Shown: positions 27,958 to 39,878 of the stretch, piece after piece
Numbering within the stretch: the first letter of the stretch is position 1
How the letters are laid out: each line of letters opens with the position of its first letter
Source of the DNA: an uncultured Pelagibacteraceae bacterium
GTDB lineage: Bacteria > Pseudomonadota > Alphaproteobacteria > Pelagibacterales > AG-422-B15
NCBI GenBank assembly: GCA_902570675.1
Contig: CACFYZ010000002.1
Span: 1 to 64,000 of the forward strand
Direction of reading: 5' to 3'
DNA: 64,000 nt
Position numbers and translations under genes: made by a program
The notes under the pieces: generated by a model
What the model was told of the DNA's origin: nothing
Database searches by the model: none
The model's input: the letters and a program-made list of their open reading frames with translations, nothing else

Positions 27958-29439
27958 TTATCTTAATTTATTTTCTATTTGGCTTACAATTTTCTTTGTT
28001 GATGGCTCAATAATGTCAATTACTGGTTTTGGAAAAATGCCAATTAAAATGGTGAGTACAAGTAAAGGGGCAAATATTAAAATTTCTCTTCTAGTTAAAT
28101 CAACCATTTCAGATAATTCATCTTTGATCAATGCACCAAAAATTATACGTCTATATAACCACAAAGAATATGTCGCCGCTAAGACCACACCAGTTGTGGC
28201 AAAAACTGCAAAATATGTATTAATACTAAATATTGACAGTAGAACTAAAAATTCACCGACAAAACCACTAGTTCCTGGCAATCCAAGACTTGCTAAAATA
28301 AAAACCATAAAGCTGAAAGCATAAATCGGCATCTTGTTAACAAGTCCACCATACCTTGAGATATCTCTTGTGTGCAGTCGATCATATACTACTCCAACAC
28401 ATAGGAAGAGTGCAGCTGAGACAATGCCATGGCTTATCATTTGAATAATACCACCCTCAATACCCTGAACTGTGAATGTGAATATTCCTAATGTTACAAA
28501 ACCCATATGCGCTACGGAAGAATAAGCTATTAATTTTTTCATATCTTCTTGAACAAGTGCTATTAGTGATGTGACGATAATTGCTATTACGCTTAAAGCA
28601 AAAATAAATGGTGCAAAAAGTTCTGAAGCTTCTGGAAAAAAACCAATCGAAAATCTTATGAATCCATAACCAGCCATTTTCAATAAAACCCCTGCTAATA
28701 TGACGGAACCAGCTGTAGGGGCCTCAACGTGCGCATCGGGCAACCAAGTATGAAAAGGCCACATTGGGATTTTAACCATAAATGAAGCAAAAAAAGCTAA
28801 CCATAAAATAATTTGTTCATTTCGGGTAAAATTATAATTTAACAATGTCTCAACATTAGTTGTTCCAGTCTGAATAAAAATATAGATAATTGCTAGTAGC
28901 ATAAAAACGGACCCTGCTAATGTGTATAAAAAGAATTTAAATGTTGAATAAACTCTTCGCTCCCCACCCCAAATTCCAATAATTAAGAACATTGGTATCA
29001 ATCCACCCTCAAAAAAAAGATAAAATAAAACTAAATCAAGTGAGCAAAATACACCTATCATAAAGGTCTCTAGTGCCAAAAAAGAAATCAGATACTCTTT
29101 AATTGAAAATTTTATGCTCTCGTAACTTGCAAGTATACATAATGGTACAAGCATAGTTGTCAAAACAACAAAAAGAACCGAGATTCCATCGACGCCTAAA
29201 TGATATGTTATTCCATTTTCAATCCAAAAATATTGTTCAACAAATTGAAAATCAGGATCGTTTTGATCAAATGAAAATAATAAATATAGAGAAATAATAA
29301 AATTAATAAAAGAAATCCACAACGCTGTCAGTTTTAAATTATTAGAGCTTTGATCAGAATTGTTTCTTATTAAAAGCATAAATAATATGCCAATGATTGG
29401 TAAGAAAATAAGAATACTAAGTAATGGGATTTGACTCAT
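27958..29439 (-). CDS. nuoM: NADH-quinone oxidoreductase subunit M
   Basis: Antiporter-like proton-pumping subunit of complex I, 493 residues, with about 14 membrane helices. Signatures include the acidic E-G-G-L-I-P-M-F helix, V-K-I-P-M-W-P-F-H-T-W-L-P-D-A-H-V-E-A-P-T and K-K-L-I-A-Y-S-S-V-A-H-M-G. Lies 2 bp after nuoL. Confidence 0.97.
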   Translation of the reverse strand: MSQIPLLSILIFLPIIGILFMLLIRNNSDQSSNNLKLTALWISFINFIISLYLLFSFDQNDPDFQFVEQYFWIENGITYHLGVDGISVLFVVLTTMLVPLCILASYESIKFSIKEYLISFLALETFMIGVFCSLDLVLFYLFFEGGLIPMFLIIGIWGGERRVYSTFKFFLYTLAGSVFMLLAIIYIFIQTGTTNVETLLNYNFTRNEQIILWLAFFASFMVKIPMWPFHTWLPDAHVEAPTAGSVILAGVLLKMAGYGFIRFSIGFFPEASELFAPFIFALSVIAIIVTSLIALVQEDMKKLIAYSSVAHMGFVTLGIFTFTVQGIEGGIIQMISHGIVSAALFLCVGVVYDRLHTRDISRYGGLVNKMPIYAFSFMVFILASLGLPGTSGFVGEFLVLLSIFSINTYFAVFATTGVVLAATYSLWLYRRIIFGALIKDELSEMVDLTRREILIFAPLLVLTILIGIFPKPVIDIIEPSTKKIVSQIENKLR

Positions 29440-29441
29440 GT

Positions 29442-31364
29442 CTAAAATCTAAAAATTATTAATGTTATTATTAATGAAAGGCCTATGAGTATCGCAAAAG
29501 CATAATGATATATAAAGCCTGACTGCACTTGTTTTGTTCTGTTTGATATTTTCGTTACGGTTGAGGCAATTCCGTTTGGTCCAAAGCCATCAATTATAAC
29601 CCCATCTATGACTCTCCAAAAAAAACGACCAACACGAAGAGCCGGCACAACAATCAATAAATTGTATAACTCATCAAAATACCACTTATTTAATAAAAAT
29701 TTATACAGAGGCATGTTCAATTCAGCGATATTTTTAGCTAGATTAGATTTTTTAAAATACATCGACCAAGCAATGAAAAAACCAACAATTCCTAAAAAAG
29801 CAGGAAGGTAATAAATTAGCAATGGAATACTGTCGTGATCTAAGTGATGAACAACGATTGAATTATTCCAAAAACTATCACTATAATATCCAATAAAGTA
29901 ACCTTTGAATAAAAAGCCAAAAAACAAAGCACCAATTGCGAGTAAAATTAATGGAATCAACATAATAGATGAAGATTCATGAACTTTTCTGTAATCCTCT
30001 TCTGACATTCTTGTTTCACCATTAAACACAAGAAACATGAGTCGCCATGAGTAAAATGAAGTCATAACCACTCCAACAGTCAGTAATATATATGCGTAAT
30101 CAGCAAATAATGAATTTGATAAGTAAGCACTTTCTATAATTGCGTCTTTTGAGTAATAGCCTGATGTAAATGGAAATCCCATTAGAGAAATTGTTCCAAT
30201 AATCATCATTATTTGTGTAATCGGAATATAATTACTTATTCCTCCCATTTTTCGTATGTCTTGTTCTTCATGCACAGCATGAATAACCGAACCTGCTCCA
30301 AGAAATAAAAGAGCCTTAAAAAATGCATGTGTAAATAAGTGAAACATTGCTACCCCATAAGCTCCGAGACCTGCGGCAACAAACATGTAACCAAGTTGAC
30401 TGCATGTTGAATATGCAATAACTCTTTTAATGTCATTTTGTACTAAGCCAACAGTTGCCGCAAAGAAAGCTGTGCTAGCACCAATCAGGACAACAAAATT
30501 CATAGCAATTGGAGCTAGTTCAAATAAAGGTGAGCATCTGACAACCAAAAATACACCAGCTGTTACCATGGTAGCTGCATGGATAAGCGCTGAAACGGGT
30601 GTTGGCCCCTCCATAGCATCAGGCAACCATGTGTGAAGGAAAAGTTGTGCAGATTTACCCATAGCACCTATAAAAAGAAAAATACAAATTAAAGTTAAGG
30701 CATGAATTTCGTAACCAAAAAATTTAAAACTAGCATCTTTCACACTGTCTGCATTAGCCAATACCTCACTATATTCTATACTTCCGAATAAAATAAAAAT
30801 TGTAAAAATTCCAAGTGCAAGACCAAAATCTCCAATACGATTTACAACAAATGCTTTTATTGCAGCGGCATTGGCCGATGGTTTTTTGTACCAAAAGCCT
30901 ATCAGTAAATATGAAGCAAGTCCGACTCCTTCCCAGCCAAAAAATAGTTGAAGAAAGTTATCTGCAGTTACAAGCATTATCATAGCAAAGGTAAATAGAG
31001 ACAAGTATCCCATAAAACGAGGCTTGGAGGAGTCATGAGACATGTAACCTATCGAATAAATATGTACCAGAGCTGAAACAGTAGTAATAACCACAAGCAT
31101 CACACGTGTTACTGTATCTAAATAAATTGACCAATCCGCATTAAATGATCCCGAGGAGATCCAGTTAAACAATTTTATGGAAACAATATCTGCGTTATTA
31201 AGGTTTGTAAGGAGAAGATAGAAAGAGAAGATTGAAGCTAAAATTATTAACGATGAGGTAATAATCTCTGATAATCGGTCAACAGTAGAATTGGATTTTA
31301 AAAAAGACATTCCGCAAGCAAGAATGAATCCAAGTAATGGAAATAATACAATACTATGAGCCAT
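29442..31364 (-). CDS. nuoL: NADH-quinone oxidoreductase subunit L
   Basis: Most distal proton-pumping subunit of complex I. The 640-residue protein has the antiporter core (W-E-G-V-G-L-A-S-Y-L-L-I-G-F-W, K-S-A-Q-L-F-L-H-T-W-L-P-D-A-M-E-G-P-T-P) and the long C-terminal part that forms the lateral helix. Length is slightly over the E. coli protein. Lies 5 bp after nuoK. Confidence 0.97.
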   Translation of the reverse strand: MAHSIVLFPLLGFILACGMSFLKSNSTVDRLSEIITSSLIILASIFSFYLLLTNLNNADIVSIKLFNWISSGSFNADWSIYLDTVTRVMLVVITTVSALVHIYSIGYMSHDSSKPRFMGYLSLFTFAMIMLVTADNFLQLFFGWEGVGLASYLLIGFWYKKPSANAAAIKAFVVNRIGDFGLALGIFTIFILFGSIEYSEVLANADSVKDASFKFFGYEIHALTLICIFLFIGAMGKSAQLFLHTWLPDAMEGPTPVSALIHAATMVTAGVFLVVRCSPLFELAPIAMNFVVLIGASTAFFAATVGLVQNDIKRVIAYSTCSQLGYMFVAAGLGAYGVAMFHLFTHAFFKALLFLGAGSVIHAVHEEQDIRKMGGISNYIPITQIMMIIGTISLMGFPFTSGYYSKDAIIESAYLSNSLFADYAYILLTVGVVMTSFYSWRLMFLVFNGETRMSEEDYRKVHESSSIMLIPLILLAIGALFFGFLFKGYFIGYYSDSFWNNSIVVHHLDHDSIPLLIYYLPAFLGIVGFFIAWSMYFKKSNLAKNIAELNMPLYKFLLNKWYFDELYNLLIVVPALRVGRFFWRVIDGVIIDGFGPNGIASTVTKISNRTKQVQSGFIYHYAFAILIGLSLIITLIIFRF

Positions 31365-31369
31365 TAAGT

Positions 31370-31675
31370 TTACCCCTTTAAGGTATTAATTTTCTCAATT
31401 TCAATGCTTCCGGCATTTCTGTTATAAATAACCAATATAGCCAGTCCTATCGCTGCTTCAGCTGCAGCGACTGTCAGAACGAACAAAGAAAAAATTTGAC
31501 CTGTGAGATCGTTTAAGAAGTAAGAAAATGAAACCAGATTTATGTTTACTGAAAGTAGAATTATTTCAATCGACATTAAAATGATGATTACATTTTTGCG
31601 ATTCAAAAAAATACCAATTACACCGATTGCAAAAAGTAAAGCTGATAAAATGAGGAATTGATTGAGTTCAAGCAT
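31370..31675 (-). CDS. nuoK: NADH-quinone oxidoreductase subunit K
   Basis: Small membrane subunit of complex I, 101 residues, three membrane helices. It carries two conserved glutamates within helices ([11 protein letters not shown] and [10 protein letters not shown]) that belong to the proton path. Its start shares one base with the end of nuoJ. Confidence 0.96.
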   Translation of the reverse strand: MLELNQFLILSALLFAIGVIGIFLNRKNVIIILMSIEIILLSVNINLVSFSYFLNDLTGQIFSLFVLTVAAAEAAIGLAILVIYNRNAGSIEIEKINTLKG

Positions 31676-32289
31676 TATACATCGATTCCCTCGCCAGATT
31701 TTACATCAACTAGGTCTATTTTTCCTCTGCGATCTAGTTGCTCTGAGATAATTTGTCTTTTAACGCCCTCGCGTTCTCTTAGAGTTAAAACGATGGAACC
31801 AATCATTGCAACAAGCAAGATAATGCCAGATAATTGAAAATAGAGTATATAATTTGTATAAAGAACTGAACCAATTGCCTCAGTATTTGATTGGCCTACA
31901 AAGTTACTCATTGGATTTGATAGAATTTGTATGCTCGTCAAATCAAGTTTGGTATTAATTAAAACAATCACTAATTCGGCAATAAATACCAACCCTACAA
32001 GCAGGCCAATTGGCATATATTGTAAAATATTTTCTTTGCTAATTGATGACTTTATATCAAGCATCATAACCACAAATAGAAAGAGCACTGCAACCGCACC
32101 TACATAGACAATTATTAGTATCATGGCTAAAAATTCAGCGTGTAAAATAACAAAAATACCCGCTGCATTTAAAAATGATAAAATCAAAAAAAGAACTGAG
32201 TGAACCGGGTTTTTTGCGGAAATAACCATAAGTGAAGAAAGTAAAATAACTGCTGAAAACAAATAAAATGTTAATAATGATATTGTCAT
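31675..32289 (-). CDS. nuoJ: NADH-quinone oxidoreductase subunit J
   Basis: Membrane subunit of complex I, 204 residues, five membrane helices. The conserved stretch [18 protein letters not shown] is the pi-bulge helix involved in coupling. The C-terminal 35 residues are charged and presumably cytoplasmic. The gap to nuoI is 3 bp. Confidence 0.96.
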   Translation of the reverse strand: MTISLLTFYLFSAVILLSSLMVISAKNPVHSVLFLILSFLNAAGIFVILHAEFLAMILIIVYVGAVAVLFLFVVMMLDIKSSISKENILQYMPIGLLVGLVFIAELVIVLINTKLDLTSIQILSNPMSNFVGQSNTEAIGSVLYTNYILYFQLSGIILLVAMIGSIVLTLREREGVKRQIISEQLDRRGKIDLVDVKSGEGIDV

Positions 32290-32292
32290 ACT

Positions 32293-32778
32293 TTACCTAT
32301 ATTTTGCATCAGCCTCTAAGTTTTCGGCAATAACGGTCTCCCATTTATCACCATTCTCAAGTAGTTTTTCTTTTGTGTAATAAAGTTCTTTTCGTGTTTC
32401 TGTAGTAAACTCAAAATTAGGTCCTTGGACAATTGCATCAACTGGACAAGACTCTTCACATAAACCACAGTAAATACATTTAACCATATCAATGTCGTAT
32501 CTCAGTGTTCTTCGAGTGCCATCGTCTCTTGGTTGCGTTTCAATTGTAATAGCTTGTGCGGGACACACTGCCTCACATAATTTGCAACCAATGCATCTTT
32601 CCTCGCCACTGGGGTAACGCCGAAGTGCGTGCTCTCCCCTAAAACGAGGACTAAGTTTTCCTTTTTCAAAAGGATAATTAATAGTAGCTTTTTTTTGTAA
32701 AAAATATTTTTGAGCTAAAAAGAATGCCTTTAAAAAATCGAGTAACAAAAAAGATTTAAAGAATTTAAATAGTTTCAT
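32293..32778 (-). CDS. nuoI: NADH-quinone oxidoreductase subunit I
   Basis: Carries the two 4Fe-4S clusters (N6a and N6b) of the peripheral arm. The cysteine motifs are C62-x2-C65-x2-C68-x3-C72 and C101-x2-C104-x2-C107-x3-C111, each closed by C-P. The N-terminal amphipathic helix with many Phe and Lys residues fits membrane contact. Length (161) is usual for alphaproteobacteria. Confidence 0.97.
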   Translation of the reverse strand: MKLFKFFKSFLLLDFLKAFFLAQKYFLQKKATINYPFEKGKLSPRFRGEHALRRYPSGEERCIGCKLCEAVCPAQAITIETQPRDDGTRRTLRYDIDMVKCIYCGLCEESCPVDAIVQGPNFEFTTETRKELYYTKEKLLENGDKWETVIAENLEADAKYR

Positions 32779-33791
32779 TACATTCCTGGAGCTAAATTAA
32801 AGAAGAATAAAACCGATGAAGTCATTATAACTGCTAAGAGGGACAAGGGTAAAAAAACTTTCCAACCAAGTCGCATGAGTTGATCGTATCGATACCTTGG
32901 CACAAAAGCTTTTACCATTGCAAACATATAAAAAACCAAAGTCACTTTAAGAAGAAACCAAACAAAGCCAGGTAACTCGTTTAATGGGAATATATCCACT
33001 GGAGGTAACCACCCACCTAAAAATAGTATAGTGGTCATAGCGCACATTAATAAGATATTTATGTATTCTCCAAACATAAACAAAACAAAAGGCATACCAG
33101 AATATTCTGTTTGATAACCCGCAACGAGTTCAGACTCTGCTTCAGGCAGATCAAATGGAGGTCTGTTGGTTTCTGCTAAAGCCGATATAAAAAAGACTAT
33201 AAACATTGGGAAAAGTGGAATAAAGAACCAAATATTTTTTTGTGCCATCACTATTTCAGTCAAGTTCAGTGATCCTACACACATTAAAACTGTAACTATT
33301 ACAAAACCTATTGATACCTCGTAAGAAACCATTTGCGCCGCTGATCGTAGCGCACCAAAGAATGGGTATTTACTATTTGAAGACCATCCTGCCATTAAAA
33401 TTCCATAAACACCAAGTGAACTGATTGCAAAAATATAGAGAATACCAACATTAATATTCGCTAAAACAACCCCTGCTTGAACAGGAACAACAGCCCATGC
33501 AGCAATAGATAAGGCCAGTGTAATAATAGGAGCGACTAAAAAAACTGTTTTATCTGAACCGTCGGGCAGAATAATTTCCTTAAAAATAAATTTTAAACCG
33601 TCAGCTGGAACTTGTAATAGACCAAATGGGCCAACCACATTTGGACCCTTTCGCTTTTGAACGGCTGCCCATATTTTTCTATCGGCATATAAAGCCAATA
33701 CAACGCCAAGAAGGAGAGGAATAAAAATTAATAAACAATAAAATACAATACTCAAGAGATCAAATGTGTAAGTTTGAAACAAATTAAACAT
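32778..33791 (-). CDS. nuoH: NADH-quinone oxidoreductase subunit H
   Basis: Membrane subunit that forms part of the quinone chamber. The 337-residue protein has eight membrane helices and the conserved loops [14 protein letters not shown] and [17 protein letters not shown]. Its start shares one base with the end of nuoG. Confidence 0.97.
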   Translation of the reverse strand: MFNLFQTYTFDLLSIVFYCLLIFIPLLLGVVLALYADRKIWAAVQKRKGPNVVGPFGLLQVPADGLKFIFKEIILPDGSDKTVFLVAPIITLALSIAAWAVVPVQAGVVLANINVGILYIFAISSLGVYGILMAGWSSNSKYPFFGALRSAAQMVSYEVSIGFVIVTVLMCVGSLNLTEIVMAQKNIWFFIPLFPMFIVFFISALAETNRPPFDLPEAESELVAGYQTEYSGMPFVLFMFGEYINILLMCAMTTILFLGGWLPPVDIFPLNELPGFVWFLLKVTLVFYMFAMVKAFVPRYRYDQLMRLGWKVFLPLSLLAVIMTSSVLFFFNLAPGM

Positions 33792-36298
33792 CAGGAAGCC
33801 TTTTCTTTGATTGGGTTTCTTATTTCATTGCGTGCCCTACTACATTCTGCCATTGTATTTGAATGTCTTGAAATAGAGTCATTTATATAAAAATCATTTA
33901 TACTTAAAGAAAGACTCTTATTTTCAAAAAATATCTCTTTGGGCTCTGCATAATAAGCTTCTTGATTGTCATTTAAAACTACGATTCCTTCTGGTGTGAA
34001 TATTGCATCGTCCGCTAAGCCAATAAGATTATTCTTATTCCTTTTAGTGTAAGCCCATTTCTTTTGATTATACGTTAGATCATCCCAAGATTTACCTAAG
34101 CTTTCAGCGTAACTTTCTTCGTAGGGTAAAATGACATTATTTTTCTTTTTAATATCATTTACTACTTTAAATCCAAAGTATTCTGTGAATTCAGACCATG
34201 ATTCAGGATAATTATATTTTCTAAGATATTCTCTTTGTCGATCATTCAAATCTTTCCAGTATGATTTAAATATTTTCTGAGCAGAGTTCTCTTCGAATTC
34301 TTTAATATTACCATTTAATGTATCACTTTTCTTTTCTTTAATAGATCTTGTATCCTTAAGTACAAATTCATTCTCATCCTTTGTTTTATTATCTAATATT
34401 TTAATAAACCCATTTGACAATTCATTAAAATCCTCAGTTAGGTGAGGGAAATCAGAGAAAATTGCATCCCTTACATCTGTCTGGCTAATAAATGACCAAT
34501 CCAATTTCATTAATTCACTTAGTTGATTAATAATTTTCCAATCTTCCTTAGCATCGCCTGGAGGAAAACTAGCTTTATTTGCGAATTGAACTCTTCCCTC
34601 CGTGTTTATATAGATTGAGTCTTTTTCAGTATAAGCGGCTGATGGAAGAATAAGCTGTGCCGCATTCGCACCGCGATCTCCATGGGTGCCGATATATATA
34701 ATTTTGCTATTACCCAATTTATCATAATTGACTTCATCCGCTCCAATTGAAATAATTATTCTATATTTATCAGAACTTGAGTCCAATATATCATCCAACG
34801 TTCGTGATCGCTGAAATGCTCCTACCTCCAATCCCCCTGCTCTTGCCGCAGTTAATTGAAGAATATTAAATCCATTCCATTCGTCCTGTATCAGGTTGAA
34901 CTTATCCGTAAAAGTTTCTAATAAAGAATAAATTTGAAGTGAGTCATCTCTATTTAAGACAGATTGACCAATAATAACCATTGGCTTTTTTGCACGTAAC
35001 AATTCATCACTGAAAGGATTTTTTTCATTAAGAATATCAGTAATAATATTAATATCATTGCCAAGATAATCATAATCATAAGTTAAATCAACATTGTTGC
35101 CTATTAAAGCAATAGGAATATTTTTTGATACTATATTTTTTCTAATCCTTGAATTTATAATTGCAGCTTCCTCTCTAACGTTGCTTCCAATTATTAAAAT
35201 ACAATCAGTTTCATCAATTCCTTTTATTTTTGAATTAAATAAAAATTGAGACCGATGGTTAAAAGGTATCTTGCAGCCTTCTTGTCTACATTCTATCGTC
35301 TTAATGTTTAAATCATCAGCTAATTTTTTTGTTAAATAGGCAGTTTCTAAATCAACAAAATCTCCTAATAAGAATGCAACTTCCTCAGGTTTGGTTGTTA
35401 GCAAGTCTTCTTTTAAATTGCCTAGTGCTTCATTCCATGAAATTTCAGAGAAGCTTTTATCTTTTTTAATGAGAGGTGTGTCTATTCTCTGATTTAATAA
35501 TCCATCACAAGCATATCTTGTTTTATCAGAAATCCATTCTTCATTTATATCTTCATTTAAAACAGGTAAAACTCTTTTTACTTTCCAACCATATGTATCC
35601 ACTCTTACATTTGAACCAACACCGTCCATCACATCTATAGTCTGAGTTTTTTTTAATTCCCATGGTCTCGCTTCAAATTGGTAAGGTTTTGATGTTAGGG
35701 CGCCAACAGGACACAGGTCTACAATGTTTGCTGAAAGTTCAGAGTCGATGGACTTTTCAAGATATGTTGTGATTTCCATGTTTTCTCCACGGTTTACAGC
35801 TCCCAATTGGTTTACACCTGCCACTTCATCAGCAAAGCGAATGCAACGCGTACAATGAATGCAACGTGTCATATAAGTTTTGATTAGTGGCCCCATATGT
35901 TTTTCGTCAACAGATCTTTTATTTTCCTCAAACCTTGAATTTTCTGGTCCAAACGCAACTGTTTGATCTTGTAGATCACACTCTCCACCTTGATCACACA
36001 CTGGACAATCTAATGGATGGTTTATAAGAAGGAACTCCATCACTCCCTCCCTCGCCTTCTTAACTGACTGAGTATTTGTGTGTATGGACATTCCATCGTT
36101 TATTGGCATAGCGCAAGATGCTACTGGTTTAGGTGAGCCCTCAACATCAACGAGGCACATACGACAATTCCCGGCTATTGATAATCGATCATGATAGCAA
36201 AATCTTGGAATTTCTAATCCAGCCTCCTCACAGGCTTGAAGGATTGTCAAGCCATCTGCGACTTCAATATCATTTCCGTTTATTTTTACCTTTACCAT
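33791..36298 (-). CDS. nuoG: NADH-quinone oxidoreductase subunit G, with extra C-terminal segment
   Basis: Large iron-sulfur subunit of complex I. The N-terminal part has the 2Fe-2S ligands (C-R-M-C at 45-48), the N3/N4/N5 ligands ([14 protein letters not shown] about 94-107, C-I-H-C-T-R-C about 146-152, C-P-V-G-A near 196), then a molybdopterin-oxidoreductase-like domain (about 215-620). The protein has 835 residues, whereas alphaproteobacterial NuoG is usually near 690. The excess lies at about 640-790, where W681-x-D-L-x3-Q688 is repeated as W738-x-D-L-x3-Q745. The normal family C-terminus ([13 protein letters not shown]) resumes after it, so this is an in-frame insertion, not a frameshift. 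Confidence 0.95.
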   Translation of the reverse strand: MVKVKINGNDIEVADGLTILQACEEAGLEIPRFCYHDRLSIAGNCRMCLVDVEGSPKPVASCAMPINDGMSIHTNTQSVKKAREGVMEFLLINHPLDCPVCDQGGECDLQDQTVAFGPENSRFEENKRSVDEKHMGPLIKTYMTRCIHCTRCIRFADEVAGVNQLGAVNRGENMEITTYLEKSIDSELSANIVDLCPVGALTSKPYQFEARPWELKKTQTIDVMDGVGSNVRVDTYGWKVKRVLPVLNEDINEEWISDKTRYACDGLLNQRIDTPLIKKDKSFSEISWNEALGNLKEDLLTTKPEEVAFLLGDFVDLETAYLTKKLADDLNIKTIECRQEGCKIPFNHRSQFLFNSKIKGIDETDCILIIGSNVREEAAIINSRIRKNIVSKNIPIALIGNNVDLTYDYDYLGNDINIITDILNEKNPFSDELLRAKKPMVIIGQSVLNRDDSLQIYSLLETFTDKFNLIQDEWNGFNILQLTAARAGGLEVGAFQRSRTLDDILDSSSDKYRIIISIGADEVNYDKLGNSKIIYIGTHGDRGANAAQLILPSAAYTEKDSIYINTEGRVQFANKASFPPGDAKEDWKIINQLSELMKLDWSFISQTDVRDAIFSDFPHLTEDFNELSNGFIKILDNKTKDENEFVLKDTRSIKEKKSDTLNGNIKEFEENSAQKIFKSYWKDLNDRQREYLRKYNYPESWSEFTEYFGFKVVNDIKKKNNVILPYEESYAESLGKSWDDLTYNQKKWAYTKRNKNNLIGLADDAIFTPEGIVVLNDNQEAYYAEPKEIFFENKSLSLSINDFYINDSISRHSNTMAECSRARNEIRNPIKEKAS

Positions 36299-37569
36299 TA
36301 CGCTGCTTTAATTTTTTTTAGTTGATCTTCAATTTCATCGCGAAAGTGTCTGAATAGTCCCTGAATGGGCCATGCAGCTGCATCACCTAATGCACAAATT
36401 GTATGTCCTTCTATTTGCTTTGTGACATCAAGTAATTTATCGATATCGCTTGAGTTAGCGTGCCCACTTCCAATTTTTTCCATCATACGCCACATCCACC
36501 CTGTGCCTTCCCTGCAAGGCGTACATTGACCGCAGCTTTCGTGCTTATAGAAGTGTGATAGTTTTGCAATTGCCTTAACCAGATCTGTACTTTGATCCAT
36601 CACAATTACTGCAGCGGTTCCTAGTCCACTTTTTACCGCAGAAAGAGAGTCAAAATCCATCAGAACAGTATCGCAAGTTTTTTTTGGTATGAGGGGTACA
36701 GATGAGCCTCCAGGAATAATTGCTTTTAAGTTACTCCATCCTCCCCTTACGCCACCTGCATGTTTTTCAATAAGCTCTTTTAGAGGCATACCCATTTCTT
36801 CCTCAATGTTACATGGATTATTTACATGACCGGAAATACAAAAAACTTTTGTACCAGTATTTTTTGGACGGCCAAAGGAAGCAAACCACTCTCCGCCTCT
36901 TCGTAGTATTGATGGAACAACTGCAATAGTTTCTACATTGTTAACCGTTGTAGGAGATCCATAAAGACCTTTGTTTGCTGGAAAGGGCGGTTTCAAACGA
37001 GGCAGGCCTTTTTTTCCCTCAAGACTCTCAAGCAAAGCTGTCTCTTCGCCACAAATATATGCACCTGCACCTCTGTGCAGGTAAATATCAAAATCCCATC
37101 CAGAACCTGAAGCATTCTTACCTATTAAACCGGCTTCGTAAGCCTCATCAATAGCTTTCTGCAGAACCACTGACTCATTAAAATACTCACCTCGTATATA
37201 GATATAGCAAGTATGCGCATTCATTGCGAATGATGCAAGTAAGCAACCTTCTATTAGTTTATGAGGTTCGTTTCTGATCATATCTCTGTCCTTACAAGTG
37301 CCTGGTTCAGATTCATCTGCATTCACCACAAGGTAGTTAGTCAAATCTGGATCTTTTGGCATGAATGACCACTTTAATCCCGTAGGAAATCCAGCACCAC
37401 CTCGGCCACGAAGCTCTGATTTTTTCATTTCGTCAATAATCCATTCCCTGCCATTTGCGATAAGGTTTTTAGTTTTATCCCAGTCGCCTCTCTTCAAAGC
37501 CGACTTTAGAGAATAGGATTCATCGCCAAATAGATTTGTAAATATTTTATCTTTTTCCTGCAGCATCAC
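36298..37569 (-). CDS. nuoF: NADH-quinone oxidoreductase subunit F
   Basis: NADH- and FMN-binding subunit of complex I. The N-terminal [14 protein letters not shown] motif binds [14 protein letters not shown]-type flavin contacts appear as [11 protein letters not shown]. The C-terminal [11 protein letters not shown] cluster, with a later Cys in H-T-I-C-A-L-G, holds the N3 4Fe-4S cluster. Length (423) is normal. It overlaps nuoE by an ATGA motif. Confidence 0.97.
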   Translation of the reverse strand: MMLQEKDKIFTNLFGDESYSLKSALKRGDWDKTKNLIANGREWIIDEMKKSELRGRGGAGFPTGLKWSFMPKDPDLTNYLVVNADESEPGTCKDRDMIRNEPHKLIEGCLLASFAMNAHTCYIYIRGEYFNESVVLQKAIDEAYEAGLIGKNASGSGWDFDIYLHRGAGAYICGEETALLESLEGKKGLPRLKPPFPANKGLYGSPTTVNNVETIAVVPSILRRGGEWFASFGRPKNTGTKVFCISGHVNNPCNIEEEMGMPLKELIEKHAGGVRGGWSNLKAIIPGGSSVPLIPKKTCDTVLMDFDSLSAVKSGLGTAAVIVMDQSTDLVKAIAKLSHFYKHESCGQCTPCREGTGWMWRMMEKIGSGHANSSDIDKLLDVTKQIEGHTICALGDAAAWPIQGLFRHFRDEIEDQLKKIKAA

Positions 37570-38123
37570 GAAACCGCTTTCGAACTTTTTCTTCCACTTT
37601 GAGATCCGACCTCAACGGGGGTACCGTCAATAAGGGATTGGAGAACATTTTTTGTGGAGTCGTAAGTTAAATCTTCATAATAATCATCGTTTATTTGTAT
37701 TAGTGGAGCATTTACACATGCACCCAAACATTCAACTTGCATCCATGAAAATATTCCATCCTTTGAAAGAGTATTTTGAGTTGGAGCAATCATCTCTTTA
37801 CATGCTTTAACAATCTGATCCGAACCCCTTAGCCAGCAAGGTGTCGTACCACATACTTGAACAAGATATTTGCCATTATATTTCGTATAATACATAGAAT
37901 AAAAAGTAACGACCTCCCAAGCTCTGATAAAAGGCATTTCTAGATAATTTGCTACGTACTCAACAATTTCCCTGGTTAACCAATTTTCGTTTTGTCTTTG
38001 AGCAAGATCAAGTAATGGCATTACCGCACTTTGTTTTCGGTCTTCTGGATATTTACTCAATATCTTTTTTGCCTCGATTAGATTCCCTTCGTTAAATGTA
38101 AAATTTTCTTTTAGCTCACTCAT
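37566..38123 (-). CDS. nuoE: NADH-quinone oxidoreductase subunit E
   Basis: Thioredoxin-like 2Fe-2S subunit (cluster N1a). The four ligands are Cys91, Cys96, Cys132 and Cys136. The helical N-terminal half precedes the F-Y-S-M-Y segment. The last 20 residues are a Ser/Lys-rich tail. Overlaps nuoD by 4 bp and nuoF by 4 bp. Confidence 0.96.
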   Translation of the reverse strand: MSELKENFTFNEGNLIEAKKILSKYPEDRKQSAVMPLLDLAQRQNENWLTREIVEYVANYLEMPFIRAWEVVTFYSMYYTKYNGKYLVQVCGTTPCWLRGSDQIVKACKEMIAPTQNTLSKDGIFSWMQVECLGACVNAPLIQINDDYYEDLTYDSTKNVLQSLIDGTPVEVGSQSGRKSSKAVS

Positions 38124-39292
38124 CGATCGACCTCGCCAAATACTATTGCAATAGAGCCTAGTATAGCCGGGACATCAGCGAGCAAATGCCCCTTTGATAG
38201 TAGGTCAAATGCTTGAAGATGAGCAAATCCTGGAGCTCTAATTTTGCACCGGTAAGGTTTACTGGATCCATCGGAAATCAAATAAACACCAAATTCACCT
38301 TTTGGAGCTTCAACGGCAGAATAAATCTCTCCCTCAGGTACATGAAATCCCTCAGTAAAAAACTTGAAATGATGAATGATTGATTCCATTGACTTCTTCA
38401 TGTCATCTCTTTTAGGGGCAGCGATTTTAGAGTCTCTATTTATCACCTCGCCTGCTGGCATTTGGTCAAGACATTGAAGCATAATTTTAATGCTTTCTCT
38501 CATTTCATCTATTTGACATAGATAACGATCATAACAATCACCATTTTGACCTACAGGAATTTTAAAATCTAATTTATTGTAACAATCATAGGGTTGTGAC
38601 TTTCTTAGGTCCCAAGGAACGCCGCATGCTCGTAGGACAAATCCACTAAAACCTCTATCGATTGCATCTTCTTTTGATACTTTTCCAATATTTACATTTC
38701 GTTGCTTAAATATCCGATTTTCAGTAAGCATGCTTTCAATATCGTCTAATGCCTTTGGAAAACTATTACAAAAATTAAATATTCGATCAGTTAATCCGTC
38801 GGGGAGATCTTGGTGAACTCCTCCAGCTCTAAAATACGCGGCATGAAATCTTGAACCCGATACTTCTTCATAAAAATCAAGAAGCTTTTCTCTTTCATCA
38901 AATCCCCAGGTTATTGGTGTCATGGCGCCTACATCCATCGCGGTTGTAGTTACGTTTAACAGGTGACTAAGCAATCTTCCTATTTCAGAGTAAAGAACTC
39001 GGATATACTGCCCTCTCAAGGGAACTTCAACCTTTAATAATTTTTCAATTGCTAAAGCAAAAGCATGTTCTTGATTCATTGGAGCCACATAATCTAGACG
39101 ATCAAAATATGGGATAGCTTGAAGATAAGTTTTATGCTCAATCAATTTTTCAGTACCACGATGCAGTAATCCAATATGAGGGTCAGCCCTTTCTACAATT
39201 TCTCCGTCTAAATCAAGGATTAACCTTAAAACCCCATGAGCAGCAGGATGCACTGGACCAAAATTCACTGTTACTGTTTTATTTTCACTCAC
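38120..39292 (-). CDS. nuoD: NADH-quinone oxidoreductase subunit D
   Basis: 49-kDa-type subunit that lines the quinone site. The family start [14 protein letters not shown] and the late G-E-F-G-V-Y-L and R-C-K-I-R-A-P-G-F motifs are clear. The frame is open to an ATG at 39349, but that would add 19 residues absent from the family and overlap nuoC by 65 bp. I chose GTG 39292, preceded by the purine-rich A-G-G-A-A-G-A-A-A-G and overlapping nuoC by 8 bp. This gives 390 residues, the usual length. Confidence 0.95.
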   Translation of the reverse strand: MSENKTVTVNFGPVHPAAHGVLRLILDLDGEIVERADPHIGLLHRGTEKLIEHKTYLQAIPYFDRLDYVAPMNQEHAFALAIEKLLKVEVPLRGQYIRVLYSEIGRLLSHLLNVTTTAMDVGAMTPITWGFDEREKLLDFYEEVSGSRFHAAYFRAGGVHQDLPDGLTDRIFNFCNSFPKALDDIESMLTENRIFKQRNVNIGKVSKEDAIDRGFSGFVLRACGVPWDLRKSQPYDCYNKLDFKIPVGQNGDCYDRYLCQIDEMRESIKIMLQCLDQMPAGEVINRDSKIAAPKRDDMKKSMESIIHHFKFFTEGFHVPEGEIYSAVEAPKGEFGVYLISDGSSKPYRCKIRAPGFAHLQAFDLLSKGHLLADVPAILGSIAIVFGEVDR

Positions 39293-39878
39293 TATTGCTA
39301 CTTTCTTCCTCAATGTATTTAGTGCCCTCCCAAGGGCTTTGAACATCAAAACTTCTAAAGTCTTGTTGCAGTTTGACAGGCTCGTGTACTATCTTTTTGT
39401 CAATTTCATCGTAGCGAATTTCAACATTGCCAGTTAACGGAAAGTCTTTTCTCAAAGGATGTCCTTCAAAGCCGTAGTCAGTTAGAATTCTTCTAAGGTC
39501 TGGATGGTCTCTAAATTGAATTCCGTACATATCAAAAGCCTCTCGTTCAAACCAATTGGCTGCAGGAAAGAGAGAGGTAATGCTTAGTAGCGTTTCATTT
39601 TCGCTCAATTTAGTTTTTAAACGAAGGCGAATATTGTGCTTAAAACTTAAAAAATGATAGATGACTTCAAATCTTTTTGGCTGATCAGGAAAATCAACAC
39701 CCGCAATGTCTGTAATTTGTCTAAACTCACATGCTGGGTCGTTCTTAATGAAATCAACCAGGTCCAAAATCTTATTTATTTCAAATGAGAACTGCAGCTG
39801 ATTAAAACTCATAGACTCGCATTTTATGCCAAAGTTATTTTCGATAGCAGACTTTGCTAATTCGATTTGACCAGTCAT
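39285..39878 (-). CDS. nuoC: NADH-quinone oxidoreductase subunit C
   Basis: 30-kDa-type subunit of complex I, 197 residues, encoded apart from nuoD as usual in alphaproteobacteria. The signature [10 protein letters not shown][17 protein letters not shown] and the following H-P-L-R-K-D-F-P-L are intact. Its start shares one base with the nuoB stop. Confidence 0.96.
   Translation of the reverse strand: MTGQIELAKSAIENNFGIKCESMSFNQLQFSFEINKILDLVDFIKNDPACEFRQITDIAGVDFPDQPKRFEVIYHFLSFKHNIRLRLKTKLSENETLLSITSLFPAANWFEREAFDMYGIQFRDHPDLRRILTDYGFEGHPLRKDFPLTGNVEIRYDEIDKKIVHEPVKLQQDFRSFDVQSPWEGTKYIEEESSNSE

Noticed and set aside
33914-34400. Frameshift or gene fusion at the end of nuoG.
   Set aside because: The frame continues into the normal NuoG C-terminal motif and shares a base with nuoH as expected, so it is an in-frame insertion.
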